Positions 34,569 to 43,147 of a stretch of DNA of 64,000 nucleotides are shown piece after piece. The notes under the pieces were generated by a model. The model did not search any database and was not told the origin of the DNA. It saw only the letters and a list, made by a program, of their open reading frames with translations. The position numbers and the translations under genes were made by a program. How positions within the stretch are numbered: the first letter of the stretch is position 1; every line of letters begins with the position of its first letter. Origin of the DNA: Micromonospora fulviviridis (GTDB taxonomy: Bacteria > Actinomycetota > Actinomycetes > Mycobacteriales > Micromonosporaceae); NCBI RefSeq assembly GCF_014648395.1, contig NZ_BMRA01000005.1, positions 1-64,000 on the forward strand, in the 5' to 3' direction.

Positions 34569-34586
34569 TTGTGCACCTCTTCACAA
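34569..34586. promoter_or_regulatory. Rex operator (ROP)
   Basis: TTGTGCACCTCTTCACAA agrees with the Streptomyces Rex site TTGTGAANNNNTTCACAA except for one base. It overlaps the rex promoter: -35 TTGTGC (34569-34574), 17-nt spacer, -10 TACTCT (34592-34597). Rex would repress its own operon at low NADH and release it when NADH rises. Confidence 0.85.
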
Positions 34587-34705
34587 GCGCCTACTCTGTA
34601 GTTCCGACGCGCCCTGCTAGCACAGCCGGCAACATCGGTCGCCAGCGGGAGTCCCGGAACGACCGGTCACCGTCGCTGGTCGAGGATCGCACCGCACGGA
34701 GTCTC

Positions 34706-35443
34706 ATGAGTCAGCACCGTCACCCTGGCGCGCCCGGCCGAGCCGGTGCCGTGCCGGCGCTCCCGGAACTGCCCGAGGCGACCGTCGCGCGGCTGCCGGA
34801 ATACCTCCGTGCCCTGCACGCCATCGCCGAGACCGGCCACGAGACGGTCTCCAGCGAGGGGCTGGCCAACGCCGCCGGGGTCAACTCGGCGAAGCTCCGC
34901 AAGGACCTCTCCCACCTCGGCTCGTACGGCACCCGGGGCGTCGGCTACGACGTCGCGCTGCTGATCGAGCAGATCGAGTCGGTGCTCGGGCTCACCCAGT
35001 GCCGCTCGGTCGCGCTGGTCGGCGTGGGTAATCTCGGTCACGCCCTGGCCGGCTACGACGGCTTCGCCAGCCGCGGCTTCCGGATCGCCGCGCTTCTCGA
35101 CGCGGACCCGTCCCGGGTCGGCGAGGAGATCAACGGGCTGGTCGTCCGGCACGTCGACGAGCTGCCCCGGGTCGCCGTCGAGGAGTCGATCTCGATCGGC
35201 GTGATCGCCACCCCCGCGCCGGCCGCCCAGGCGGTCGCGGATCAGCTCGTGGCGGTCGGCGTGACGAGCATCCTCAACTTCGCGCCCTGCGTACTCTCGG
35301 TTCCGGAGGGGGTCGACGTGCGCAAGGTCGACCTCGCCATCGAGCTGCAGATCCTGTCCTTCCACGAGCACCGCAAGGCGTCGCTGACCGCGCTCCCCGG
35401 CGGGCTCGCGGCCACCGACACCCAGGAGGCGATCGGCACGTGA
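34706..35443 (+). CDS. rex: Redox-sensing transcriptional repressor Rex
   Basis: A 245-residue NAD+/NADH-sensing repressor. The winged-helix part (residues 23-85, with NSAKLRKDLSHLGSYGTRGVG) and the Rossmann domain with GVGNLG at 106-111 are intact, as are GFRIAALLDADP and SILNFAPCVLSVPEGV. ATG 34706 with GGAG at 5 bp matches the start of S. coelicolor Rex. It heads the rex-hemACDB operon and overlaps hemA by 4 bp, as in Streptomyces, linking respiratory redox state to haem supply. Confidence 0.95.
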   Translation: MSQHRHPGAPGRAGAVPALPELPEATVARLPEYLRALHAIAETGHETVSSEGLANAAGVNSAKLRKDLSHLGSYGTRGVGYDVALLIEQIESVLGLTQCRSVALVGVGNLGHALAGYDGFASRGFRIAALLDADPSRVGEEINGLVVRHVDELPRVAVEESISIGVIATPAPAAQAVADQLVAVGVTSILNFAPCVLSVPEGVDVRKVDLAIELQILSFHEHRKASLTALPGGLAATDTQEAIGT

Positions 35444-36801
35444 AACTGCTCGTCGTCGGCGCGTCCTACCGCACCGCCCCGGTCGCCGCGCTGGAGCAGC
35501 TGGCGGTTCCGCCCGCGGACCTCACCCGCACCCTGGACCGCCTGGTCGCCCAGCCGTACGTCGCCGAGGCCGTGCTCGTCTCCACCTGCAACCGGGTCGA
35601 GGTGTACGCCGCCGTCTCCGGCTTCCACGGCGGCCTCGGAGACATCTGCGCGGTCCTGGCCGAGCAGGCCGGCGTCCCGCCGGCGGCGCTCGCCGCCCAC
35701 CTCTACGTGCACTACGACGTCGCCGCCGTGGACCACGTCTTCCGGGTGGCCACCGGGCTCGACTCGATGGTCGTCGGCGAGGCGCAGATCCTCGGCCAGC
35801 TCCGCGACGCGTACCACTCGGCCAGCGGCGCCGACTCCGCCGGGCGGCTGCTGCACGAGCTGATGCAGCAGGCGCTGCGGGTGGGCAAGCGCGCCCACGC
35901 CGAGACCAACATCGACCGGGCCGGCCAGAGCGTGGTCACCGCCGCCCTCGACCTGGCCGCCGGCCTGCTCGACGGCGGCCTGACCGGCCGGCCCGCCATG
36001 GTGGTCGGCGCCGGGGCGATGGGCTCGTTGAGCGTGGCCACCCTCTCCCGGCTGGGCGCCGGCCCGCTCACCGTCACCAACCGGGGCGCCGCGCGGGCCG
36101 TCCGGCTGGCCGAGTCGTACGGCGCGGCCGCCGTGCCGATGGCCGAGCTGGTCGACGCGCTCACCACGGTGGACGTCGTGGTGGCCGCCACCGCGGCCAC
36201 CGAACCGGTCCTCACCCGCGACGTGGTCACCCGGGCGCTGGCCCGCCGGGACGCCGCCCGGGGCCCGCTGGTCCTGCTCGACCTGGCCGTCCCGCGCGAC
36301 GTCGAGGAGGGCGTCGCCGCCCTGCCCGGCGTCGAGGTGATCGACATCGACCGGATGGCGGCGATCCTCGCCGACGGCCCGGCCGCCGCCGACGCCGCCG
36401 AGGTGGCCCGGATCGTGGCCGGCGAGGTCGAGGCGTTCCTGAGCTGGCTGCGCGGCGCCGACGTGGCCCCCACCGTGGCGGCCCTGCGCGGGCGCGCCGA
36501 CGACGTGGTCACCGCCGAGCTGCGCCGGCTCGCCCAGCGCCGCCCCGAGTTCACCGACGACCAGCGCGCCGAGGTCGCCCGCACGGTGCACCGGGTGGTG
36601 CAGCGGCTGCTGCACCAGCCGACCGTCCGGGTCCGCCAGCTCGCCGCCGAGCCCGGCGGCGACCAGTACGCCGCCCTGCTGCGCGAGCTGTTCGACCTCG
36701 AGGTCCCGCAGACCTCCCCGGTCGACACCGTCCCCGACGTGGTGGAGGCGGAGATCGCCGTGCCGGCCGACACCACCCCGCTCACCGGAGGTGCGCGATG
36801 A
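35440..36801 (+). CDS. hemA: Glutamyl-tRNA reductase
   Basis: A 453-residue enzyme that reduces glutamyl-tRNA(Glu) to glutamate-1-semialdehyde, the first committed step of tetrapyrrole synthesis by the C5 route. The catalytic Cys50 lies in VSTCNRVEVYA; VVGEAQILGQLRDAY and the NADPH-binding VVGAGAMGSLSVATL follow, and the C-terminal helical dimerisation domain is complete. GTG 35440 overlaps the rex stop; the stop overlaps the hemC ATG. Confidence 0.96.
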   Translation: MKLLVVGASYRTAPVAALEQLAVPPADLTRTLDRLVAQPYVAEAVLVSTCNRVEVYAAVSGFHGGLGDICAVLAEQAGVPPAALAAHLYVHYDVAAVDHVFRVATGLDSMVVGEAQILGQLRDAYHSASGADSAGRLLHELMQQALRVGKRAHAETNIDRAGQSVVTAALDLAAGLLDGGLTGRPAMVVGAGAMGSLSVATLSRLGAGPLTVTNRGAARAVRLAESYGAAAVPMAELVDALTTVDVVVAATAATEPVLTRDVVTRALARRDAARGPLVLLDLAVPRDVEEGVAALPGVEVIDIDRMAAILADGPAAADAAEVARIVAGEVEAFLSWLRGADVAPTVAALRGRADDVVTAELRRLAQRRPEFTDDQRAEVARTVHRVVQRLLHQPTVRVRQLAAEPGGDQYAALLRELFDLEVPQTSPVDTVPDVVEAEIAVPADTTPLTGGAR

Positions 36802-37766
36802 CCGCCCCCCTGCGCCTCGGCACCCGGGGCAGCGCCCTGGCGATCGCCCAGTCCGGCCATGTCGCCGAGGCCCTCACCGCGGCCACCGGCCGCCCGGTCG
36901 AGCTGGTCGAGGTGGTGACCGCCGGCGACCGCTCCACGGCCCCGGTGCACCGGCTCGGCATCGGCGTCTTCGTCTCCGCGCTGCGGGACGCGCTGACCGC
37001 CCGGGAGATCGACTTCGCCGTCCACTCGTACAAGGACCTGCCCACCGCGGCGGCGCCCGGCCTGCACATCGCCGCCGTGCCGCAACGGCAGGACCCGCGG
37101 GACGCGCTGATCGCCCGGGACGGCCGTACCCTCGCCGAGCTGCCGCCCGGCGCGCGGGTGGGCACCGGCGCGCTGCGCCGCATCGCCCAGCTGCACGCCC
37201 TCGGCATGCAGCTGGAGGTCACCCCGATCCGGGGCAACGTCGACACCCGCCTCGGCCGGGTGCTCGGCCCCGACGCCGACCTCGACGCCGTGGTGCTGGC
37301 CCGGGCGGGGCTCGCCCGCCTCGGCCGGACCGACGTCATCACCGAGACGCTCGATCCGATGCTGATGCTGCCGGCGCCCGCCCAGGGCGCGCTGGCGGTG
37401 GAGTGCCGGATCGACGATCAGGACCTGGTCGAGCTGCTCGGCGTGCTCGACCACGCACCGTCCCGTGCCGCGGTCGTCGCGGAGCGGGCACTGCTGGCCA
37501 CCCTGGAGGCCGGGTGCAGCGCACCCGTCGCCGCCTACGGCGAACTCGCCGAGGGTGACGCCGGTGAGGAGATCTACCTGCGCGGGGCGGTGATCAGCCC
37601 GGACGGTACCCGTGACCTCCGGCTGTCCCGCACCGGAACGCCCGCCGACGCGGCGGAGATCGGCAAGGCACTCGCCGCCGAACTCCTCGAACTCGGCGCC
37701 GACTCGATCCTCGGCCAAGAAGGACACGCCGGCCCGGGGACCCAGCAATTTGGGAGCACAGAATGA
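36798..37766 (+). CDS. hemC: Porphobilinogen deaminase (hydroxymethylbilane synthase)
   Basis: A 322-residue enzyme that joins four porphobilinogens into hydroxymethylbilane. LGTRGSALAIAQS and DFAVHSYKDLPT near the N-terminus, GTGALRRIAQL, IRGNVDTRLGRV, MLPAPAQGALAVECR and the dipyrromethane-cofactor Cys240 in LEAGCSAPVAAYG are all present. Start and stop overlap the neighbouring hem genes by 4 bp, so the operon is translationally coupled. Confidence 0.96.
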   Translation: MTAPLRLGTRGSALAIAQSGHVAEALTAATGRPVELVEVVTAGDRSTAPVHRLGIGVFVSALRDALTAREIDFAVHSYKDLPTAAAPGLHIAAVPQRQDPRDALIARDGRTLAELPPGARVGTGALRRIAQLHALGMQLEVTPIRGNVDTRLGRVLGPDADLDAVVLARAGLARLGRTDVITETLDPMLMLPAPAQGALAVECRIDDQDLVELLGVLDHAPSRAAVVAERALLATLEAGCSAPVAAYGELAEGDAGEEIYLRGAVISPDGTRDLRLSRTGTPADAAEIGKALAAELLELGADSILGQEGHAGPGTQQFGSTE

Positions 37767-39343
37767 CCCGCACCCGTAAGCCCGTAGGCCGGATCGCGTT
37801 CGTCGGGGCCGGCCCCGGCGACCCGGGCCTGCTGACCCGCCGGGCGCTGGACGCCCTGGTCGAGGCCGACCAGGTGGTGTACGACCGGGGAGTCCCCGAG
37901 TCGCTGCTCGAACACGTCCGCGCCCAGGCCAGGTCCGACGCCGAGTTCAGCCCCGCCGAGGGTGTGCCGGGGGACGTGGCGAAGGTGCTGATCTCCGCGG
38001 CCCGGTCCGGCCAGAACGCCGTGCACCTGGTCGCCGGTGACCCGTTCGGCCACGACTCGGTGGTCAAGGAGGTGCAGGCGGTGGCACGTACCGCCGCGCA
38101 CTTCGAGGTGGTGCCGGGCGTCGGCCAGGCCGAGGGCGTGGCCACCTACGCCGGCGTGCCGCTGCCCGGGGTACGCACCGCCGCCGACGTCGAGGACGTC
38201 ACCACGCTGGACTTCGACGCGCTGGCCGCGGCCGTGGCCCGCGGTTCGCTGGCCGTCGCGGTGGACGCGGGTGACCTGGCCGCCATCCGGGACGGCCTGC
38301 TGGCCGCCGGCGTGGACGGCGCCACCGCCGTCGGGGTGACCGGCGACGGCACCGGCGAGACGCAGTACACCACCACGTCGACCGTGGACTCGTTCGTCGC
38401 GGCGGCGCTCGGCTTCACCGGCCGGGTGGTGCTCACCGTCGGCGCGGGCGTCTCCGACCGCGACAAGCTGAGCTGGTGGGAGAACCGGCCGCTGTACGGC
38501 TGGAAGGTGCTGGTCCCCCGCACCAAGGAGCAGGCCGGCGCGATGAGCGCGCGACTGCGCGCGTACGGGGCGATCCCGTGCGAGGTGCCGACCATCGCGG
38601 TCGAGCCGCCGCGCACCCCCGCCCAGATGGAGCGGGCGGTCAAGGGCCTGGTCGACGGCCGGTACGCCTGGGTGATCTTCACCTCGGTCAACGCGGTCCG
38701 GGCGGTCTGGGAGAAGTTCGCCGAGCACGGCCTGGACGCCCGCCACTTCGGCGGCGTCAAGATCGCCTGCATCGGCGAGGCCACCGCCGAGGCGGTCCGC
38801 GCCTTCGGCATCCAGCCGGAGCTGATCCCGTCCGGGGAGCAGTCCTCCGAGGGCCTGCTGGCCGAGTTCTCGCCGCACGACGAGATCCTCGACCCGGTCG
38901 GCCGGGTGCTGCTGCCGCGCGCCGACATCGCCACCGAGACCCTGGCCGCCGGGCTCACCGAGCGCGGCTGGGAGGTCGACGACGTGACCGCGTACCGGAC
39001 CGTCCGGGCCGCGCCGCCGCCGGCCGAGATCCGCGACGCCATCAAGTCGGGCGGGTTCGACGCGGTGCTCTTCACCTCGTCCTCCACCGTCCGGAACCTG
39101 GTCGGCATCGCCGGGAAGCCGCACGCGCGTACCGTTGTTGCCGTCATCGGGCCCAAGACGGCGGAGACCGCCACGGAGTTCGGCCTGCGGGTCGACGTGC
39201 AGCCGCCGCACGCCTCGGTGCCCGACCTGGTGGAGGCGCTCGCCGCCTACGCCGTCGAGCTGCGCGAGAAGCTCGCCGCCATGCCGGCCAAGCAGCGCCG
39301 GGGCTCGAAGGTGCAGGGCCCGACCGCCCTGAGGTTCCGCTGA
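37763..39343 (+). CDS. hemD: Uroporphyrinogen-III synthase with N-terminal CobA-like domain
   Basis: A 526-residue fusion. The N-terminal half (1-245) resembles SUMT/CobA ([38 protein letters not shown]), but the usual GGDPFVFGRGGEE loop is replaced by [13 protein letters not shown], so methyltransferase activity is doubtful. The C-terminal half (about 255-500) is HemD ([55 protein letters not shown]), which cyclises and inverts ring D. This architecture is normal in actinobacteria (Rv0511). It overlaps hemC and is followed by hemB after 13 bp. Confidence 0.92.
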   Translation: MTRTRKPVGRIAFVGAGPGDPGLLTRRALDALVEADQVVYDRGVPESLLEHVRAQARSDAEFSPAEGVPGDVAKVLISAARSGQNAVHLVAGDPFGHDSVVKEVQAVARTAAHFEVVPGVGQAEGVATYAGVPLPGVRTAADVEDVTTLDFDALAAAVARGSLAVAVDAGDLAAIRDGLLAAGVDGATAVGVTGDGTGETQYTTTSTVDSFVAAALGFTGRVVLTVGAGVSDRDKLSWWENRPLYGWKVLVPRTKEQAGAMSARLRAYGAIPCEVPTIAVEPPRTPAQMERAVKGLVDGRYAWVIFTSVNAVRAVWEKFAEHGLDARHFGGVKIACIGEATAEAVRAFGIQPELIPSGEQSSEGLLAEFSPHDEILDPVGRVLLPRADIATETLAAGLTERGWEVDDVTAYRTVRAAPPPAEIRDAIKSGGFDAVLFTSSSTVRNLVGIAGKPHARTVVAVIGPKTAETATEFGLRVDVQPPHASVPDLVEALAAYAVELREKLAAMPAKQRRGSKVQGPTALRFR

Positions 39344-39356
39344 CAGGAGGCCCGTC

Positions 39357-40340
39357 ATGTCGTACCCCGAGATCCGGCCCCGCCGGCTGCGCCGCAACGC
39401 GGCCGTGCGGCGGCTGGTCTCCGAGACCCGCGTCGACCCGGCCGAACTGGTCGTGCCGATGTTCGTCAAGGAGGGGCTGACCGAGCCGCGGGCCGTGGCG
39501 TCGCTCCCGGGGGTGCTCCAGCACTCCCGGGACTCGCTGCGCAAGGCCGCCGTCGAGGCGGTCCAGGCCGGGGTCGGCGGGATCATGCTCTTCGGGGTGC
39601 CGGCGTCGCGGGACGAGACCGGGTCGGGCGGCATCGACCCGGACGGCATCCTCAACGTGGCCATCCGGGACGTGATCGCCGAGGTCGGCGACGCCACCGT
39701 GGTGATGAGTGACCTCTGCCTGGACGAGTTCACCTCGCACGGGCACTGTGGCGTGCTCACCCCCGACGGCGCCGTGGACAACGACGCCACCCTGTCGGCG
39801 TACGCCCGGATGGCGGTCGCCCAGGCCGACGCCGGGGTCCACGTGGTCGGGCCGTCCGGGATGATGGACGGCCAGGTCGGCGCGGTCCGCCGGGCCCTGG
39901 ACGCCGCCGGGCACCAGGACGTCTCGGTGCTCGCGTACGCCGTGAAGTACGCCTCCGCCTTCTTCGGCCCGTTCCGCGACGCCGTGGAGTCGGCGCTCGA
40001 GGGCGACCGGCGCACCTACCAGCAGGACCCGGCGAACCTGCGGGAGTCGCTGCGCGAGGTCGCGCTGGACGTGGCCGAGGGCGCCGACATGGTGATGGTC
40101 AAGCCCGCCCTGCCCTACCTCGACGTGGTGGCGGCGGTCCGGGCCGCGGTCGACGTCCCGGTCGCCGCCTACCAGGTCTCCGGCGAGTACGCGACGGTCG
40201 AGGCGGCCGCCGCGAACGGCTGGATCGACCGCGAGCGGGTGATCATGGAGACGCTCACCTCGATCCGCCGGGCCGGGGCGCAGATCATCCTCACCTACTG
40301 GGCGGTCGAGGCGGCCCAGTTGCTCCGCCAGCGCTACTGA
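39357..40340 (+). CDS. hemB: Delta-aminolevulinic acid dehydratase (porphobilinogen synthase)
   Basis: A 327-residue TIM barrel condensing two 5-aminolevulinates. The two Schiff-base lysines are in [17 protein letters not shown] and [12 protein letters not shown]. The metal loop reads [14 protein letters not shown], with Cys121, Asp123 and Cys131: two of the three zinc cysteines are kept and the middle one is Asp, a pattern known in actinobacterial enzymes. The ATG has an AGGAGG site. The gene ends the hem operon and its stop overlaps the convergent gene by 7 bp. Confidence 0.96.
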   Translation: MSYPEIRPRRLRRNAAVRRLVSETRVDPAELVVPMFVKEGLTEPRAVASLPGVLQHSRDSLRKAAVEAVQAGVGGIMLFGVPASRDETGSGGIDPDGILNVAIRDVIAEVGDATVVMSDLCLDEFTSHGHCGVLTPDGAVDNDATLSAYARMAVAQADAGVHVVGPSGMMDGQVGAVRRALDAAGHQDVSVLAYAVKYASAFFGPFRDAVESALEGDRRTYQQDPANLRESLREVALDVAEGADMVMVKPALPYLDVVAAVRAAVDVPVAAYQVSGEYATVEAAAANGWIDRERVIMETLTSIRRAGAQIILTYWAVEAAQLLRQRY

Positions 40341-41506
40341 ACGCTGACGGTCACCACCCGGGCCAGCTCCGCCACGCGATAGACCTTCCGGGGCGGGTCC
40401 GGTAGCTGCGCCCACACCACGCGGACGGTGGTGTCGTCGACCCAGGCGGCACCCCAGGTCCCGCCGCCCGTCAGGCCGTAGGTCGGGCTGGCCGTCCCGA
40501 GCGGCTGGTCGGCCCGGAGCTGCCCGGTAGCGGTGTCCAGGATCGCCAGCCGGTAATCGAGGTTCCGACCGTTCGGGCGGCGGTAGGGGACCGCGACGAG
40601 GCTGCCGTCCGGGGAGAGCCGGACCGACGGGGCACAGTCCCCGGCCACCGTCAGCCGCGACAGCCGGCTCCCACCGGCCAGCCGGCGTACGTCGAGCTGG
40701 CAGCGGGTCATGTCGGCCGGGCCGGTCACCGACACCACGCGGCCGGCCGTCACGTCGGCCTCACGGAACGGCAGCTCGCCGTCGACCTTCGTCGGCACCC
40801 GGATCAGGGTCTTCTCCCGGCCGGTGGTCAGCTCGTGGGACACCAGGCCCACCCCGTCCCGGACCAGGTAGGCGTACCGTGCGTCGGCGCCGGCCAGTCC
40901 GAGGGCCTGGCCCCTGACCCGGATCTCCCGGCTGACCTCGACGCGTCCGTCCGCGCTGAGCACCGTGAGCTTGATGGAGAGGCCGGCCACGTCCGGGCCG
41001 TCCGTCCGCCGCACGCCGGGCATGAGGTCGGTGAGCTTGAGGCCGACCAGCCGTCCGTCGGGCAGCGCCACGGTCTCCTGCCAGCCGGCGGGGACCCGGT
41101 GCCGGACCACCGAGCCGTCGCTGCGCAGCTCGTCCGCGGCGCCGCCGATCAGGCCGATCTCCGGGCCGGCCCGGTGCGGTCGCACGGTGCCGCCATCGCC
41201 GCTCAGCAGCAGCCGCTGGGCCGGCGCGGGGGTCGGCGGCGGCGAGCCGGGAACGGTCGGCGACGGCGACGGCGACGGCGCGGCCAGCGGCGCGGCCGGC
41301 CGGTGGTCGCCGACGAGCAGCGGCACGGTACCGCCGGTGAGCGCGACCAGGACCACCAGGCCCGCCACGGCCGTCGCGGTCCGCCGACGTCGGCGGGCGC
41401 GGGCGCGGCCGCGGACCGTCGCCAGGTCCGCCGGGTACGGCGCGGTCGCGCGAGCGGCGCGGTGAACCAGCTCGGCCACGTCCTCGGGTACGACGTCCAC
41501 GGTCAC
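40334..41506 (-). CDS. Membrane-anchored β-propeller-like partner of an ECF sigma factor
   Basis: A 390-residue protein with a cytoplasmic part of about 45 residues (Arg-rich [12 protein letters not shown]), one TM helix ([21 protein letters not shown]), a Pro/Ser-rich linker and an external domain with WD40/TolB-like strands ([27 protein letters not shown]). The GTG at 41506 overlaps the sigma-factor stop (GTGA). Such proteins are encoded behind SigE-like ECF genes in actinobacteria; an anti-sigma or signal-sensing role is inferred, not shown. Confidence 0.75.
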   Translation of the reverse strand: MTVDVVPEDVAELVHRAARATAPYPADLATVRGRARARRRRRTATAVAGLVVLVALTGGTVPLLVGDHRPAAPLAAPSPSPSPTVPGSPPPTPAPAQRLLLSGDGGTVRPHRAGPEIGLIGGAADELRSDGSVVRHRVPAGWQETVALPDGRLVGLKLTDLMPGVRRTDGPDVAGLSIKLTVLSADGRVEVSREIRVRGQALGLAGADARYAYLVRDGVGLVSHELTTGREKTLIRVPTKVDGELPFREADVTAGRVVSVTGPADMTRCQLDVRRLAGGSRLSRLTVAGDCAPSVRLSPDGSLVAVPYRRPNGRNLDYRLAILDTATGQLRADQPLGTASPTYGLTGGGTWGAAWVDDTTVRVVWAQLPDPPRKVYRVAELARVVTVSVQ

Positions 41507-42036
41507 TCCTCCTCGGCCAGCGCGGCCCGCAGCTCGGCCAGCCCCCGGGAGAGGCGGCTGCGGACGGTGCCCTCGGTCAGGTCCAACACGGCAGCGGTCT
41601 CGGCGGTGGAGAGGTCCAGCAGCACCCGGCAGACGATCACGGTGCGCCGGCTCACGGGCAGCAGTTCCAGGGCCGACCGGGCGGCCAGCCCGGCGGGATC
41701 CGGGGCGGCTGTCGCCGGGTGCCGGTCCTCGGCCGGTGGCCGTTCCCGGCGTACCTTCCGCCACCAGGAGGTGGCCCAGTTCAGCCCGACCCGGAAGACC
41801 CAGCCACCGGGGTTGTCCAGCCGGCGCACCCGGTCCCACCGGGCGTACGCCCGGGCCATCGCCTCGTCGGTCGCCTCCCGGGCGACCGCGGTGTCCCCGA
41901 CGGACAGCGCGAGGGCGCGGTGGATCCGGTCCACATGGTCTCGATAGAACTGCTCGAACGGCAGGTGCGAGGACGTGTCGCGGTCGCGCGGCAACACGTC
42001 CGGCGGACCGGCCGGCGCCGGGGGGTGGCTTCCCAT
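41503..42036 (-). CDS. ECF-subfamily RNA polymerase sigma factor
   Basis: A sigma factor of about 177 residues. Region 2 (FEQFYRDHVDRIHRALALSV, ATDEAMARAYARW, GGWVFRVGLNWA) and region 4 (LLPVSRRTVIVCRVLLDLST, LDLTEGTVRSRLSRGLAEL) are present with a short linker, placing it in the SigE-like ECF group. The ATG at 42036 is chosen because the upstream frame crosses the large palindrome at 42199-42277. It is coupled to the downstream membrane partner gene. Regulon unknown. Confidence 0.85.
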   Translation of the reverse strand: MGSHPPAPAGPPDVLPRDRDTSSHLPFEQFYRDHVDRIHRALALSVGDTAVAREATDEAMARAYARWDRVRRLDNPGGWVFRVGLNWATSWWRKVRRERPPAEDRHPATAAPDPAGLAARSALELLPVSRRTVIVCRVLLDLSTAETAAVLDLTEGTVRSRLSRGLAELRAALAEEE

Positions 42037-42198
42037 GTCCGGTACACGCTCCGAGGGCGGCTTTCGTTCCCGGATCGTGGCGGGGATGGAATGACCGGTA
42101 GTCGCATCGGAGCCCGTCGGCTCGGTGCGGCGCGGGACAGGTGGCCGTGCATGGTCACTGTGCGTTCCGTGGATCCGTGCCCCCGACCCTTGCCCGCG

Positions 42199-42277
42199 CC
42201 CCGCTTTGCTCTGCAGCCATCGGCGCAGCGGCAACCCTCCGTGTCCGTTGCCCATATGGCTGCAGAGCAAAGCGGGG
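42199..42277. repeat. 79-nt palindromic element with nested hairpin
   Basis: Two perfect 21-bp arms (42199-42219 and 42257-42277; the outer part reads CCCCGCTTTGCTCTGCAG) enclose 37 nt that hold a second hairpin GGCAAC/GTTGCC (42230-42235/42247-42252). There is no T-run after it and no gene ends here, so it is not a normal terminator. The structure resembles REP/MITE-like palindromic repeats. A copy search in related genomes would decide. Confidence 0.75.
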
Positions 42278-42376
42278 TGGAGCGGGTAGGGCGACCACGA
42301 CGAACGTGTCGTCTTCGCCCGGATTGCGGCCCTCCATAGGCCGAGTTGCTCGAACAGGGACCGACGGCGACTCACG

Positions 42377-42404
42377 TTGAGTGACCCTCTGCCTTCATTA
42401 CTTT
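42377..42404 (+). promoter_or_regulatory. Candidate promoter of the XRE gene
   Basis: TTGAGT (42377-42382), a 16-nt spacer and TACTTT (42399-42404). The palindrome ACTCA-CGT-TGAGT overlaps the -35 box, and TACT-TTC-AGTA (42399-42409) overlaps the -10, either of which could be an operator. Confidence 0.4.
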
Positions 42405-42462
42405 CAGTAGCGATTTCGGGCTACAGGGCCGGGATGCGGACGGATCATCGGCGTGGCGCGGC

Positions 42463-42490
42463 CTGTCCACAGCCACCTTGGTTGTCCACA
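42463..42490 (+). promoter_or_regulatory. Pair of DnaA-box-like direct repeats
   Basis: CTGTCCACA (42463-42471) and TTGTCCACA (42482-42490), both followed by GCC, 19 bp apart and in the same direction. TTGTCCACA is the preferred DnaA box of GC-rich actinobacteria. They lie 50-80 bp before the XRE start codon, where bound DnaA could affect transcription. Confidence 0.5.
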
Positions 42491-42541
42491 GCCGGACCGG
42501 TCGGGGTTGCCGCGTTCCGGGCACGGGGCGAGTGTGGCCGC

Positions 42542-43114
42542 ATGAGCGCCCCCGCCACCCCCGACGAGCCGGCGGTCACGACCGATGAGCCTGTCGAGCC
42601 GCCCACGATGCTCACCGACCCCTTCGACATCCCCTGGCCCGCCCCGGGCATCGTCCGGGCGGTCCGCCGCCGGGCCGACGCCAGCCAGCGGGAGCTCGCC
42701 CGCGTTGCCCGGGTCCATCCGTCGACCATCGGGCGGATCGAGGCCGGCACGCTGACCCCGAGCATCGCCATGCTGCGTCGGATCATCGGCGTGGCCGGGT
42801 TCCGTCTCGCCGTGGTCGACGAGTTCGGCCGGGTGCTTGCGCCGATGCGGGACCGCGACGACCTGCGAGACGGCGCCGACCGCCGATATCCGTCCCACCT
42901 CGACGTGATCGCCGACCCGGAGCCGGGGGAGTGGTGGGCCGACCTCTACGGGCTGGCCCGCCCGCCGGAGACCTTCTACCGGGACCGGGCATACCGCGAC
43001 GCCCTCCGTCGGCGCAGCCAGTGGGAGGTGCGGGTGGCCAAGTACCGGGGCGTACCGCCGCCGCGGGACCCGCAGCGATGCGGATACCGCAACGGCCCGT
43101 CGTCCGGCTGGTGA
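42542..43114 (+). CDS. XRE family helix-turn-helix regulator
   Basis: A 190-residue protein with a Cro/CI-type HTH (about residues 38-95: IVRAVRRRADASQRELARVA, VHPSTIGRIEAGTLTPSIAMLRRI). The C-terminal half (RYPSHLDVIADPEPGEWWADL) recurs in actinobacterial XRE proteins and has no assigned role. ATG 42542 is taken because the longer frame crosses the DnaA-box repeats. No ribosome-binding site is obvious. Targets unknown; the palindromes upstream are candidates. Confidence 0.75.
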   Translation: MSAPATPDEPAVTTDEPVEPPTMLTDPFDIPWPAPGIVRAVRRRADASQRELARVARVHPSTIGRIEAGTLTPSIAMLRRIIGVAGFRLAVVDEFGRVLAPMRDRDDLRDGADRRYPSHLDVIADPEPGEWWADLYGLARPPETFYRDRAYRDALRRRSQWEVRVAKYRGVPPPRDPQRCGYRNGPSSGW

Positions 43115-43147
43115 GCCGGGCGACGGGCCGCTGCGCGGACCGGATCG

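Larger units (their letters stand above)
34294..34705. other. Divergent regulatory region between the kinase gene and rex
   Basis: 412 bp without a gene. The left end holds the kinase -10 box. Around 34445-34480 there is a locally AT-rich stretch (GGATTGAGCAATAATCG). The Rex operator and rex promoter occupy 34569-34597, and 34604-34705 is the rex leader. An open frame reaching back to 34523 runs through the operator and is not credited as coding. Confidence 0.6.
42037..42541. other. Complex intergenic region between ECF sigma and XRE genes
   Basis: 505 bp without a convincing gene, between divergent genes. It contains a 79-nt palindromic element (42199-42277), a short palindrome ACTCA-CGT-TGAGT (42370-42382), a promoter-like TTGAGT-N16-TACTTT (42377-42404), and two DnaA-box-like direct repeats (42463-42490). 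Upstream extensions of both flanking genes run through these elements and are rejected. Confidence 0.6.

Noticed and set aside
34523-34705. N-terminal extension of Rex to 34523
   Set aside because: It runs through the Rex operator and promoter, and the start at 34706 agrees with known Rex proteins.
42037-42375. N-terminal extension of the ECF sigma factor to 42375
   Set aside because: It would translate both arms of the large palindrome, has no sigma-factor homology, and a good family start exists at 42036.
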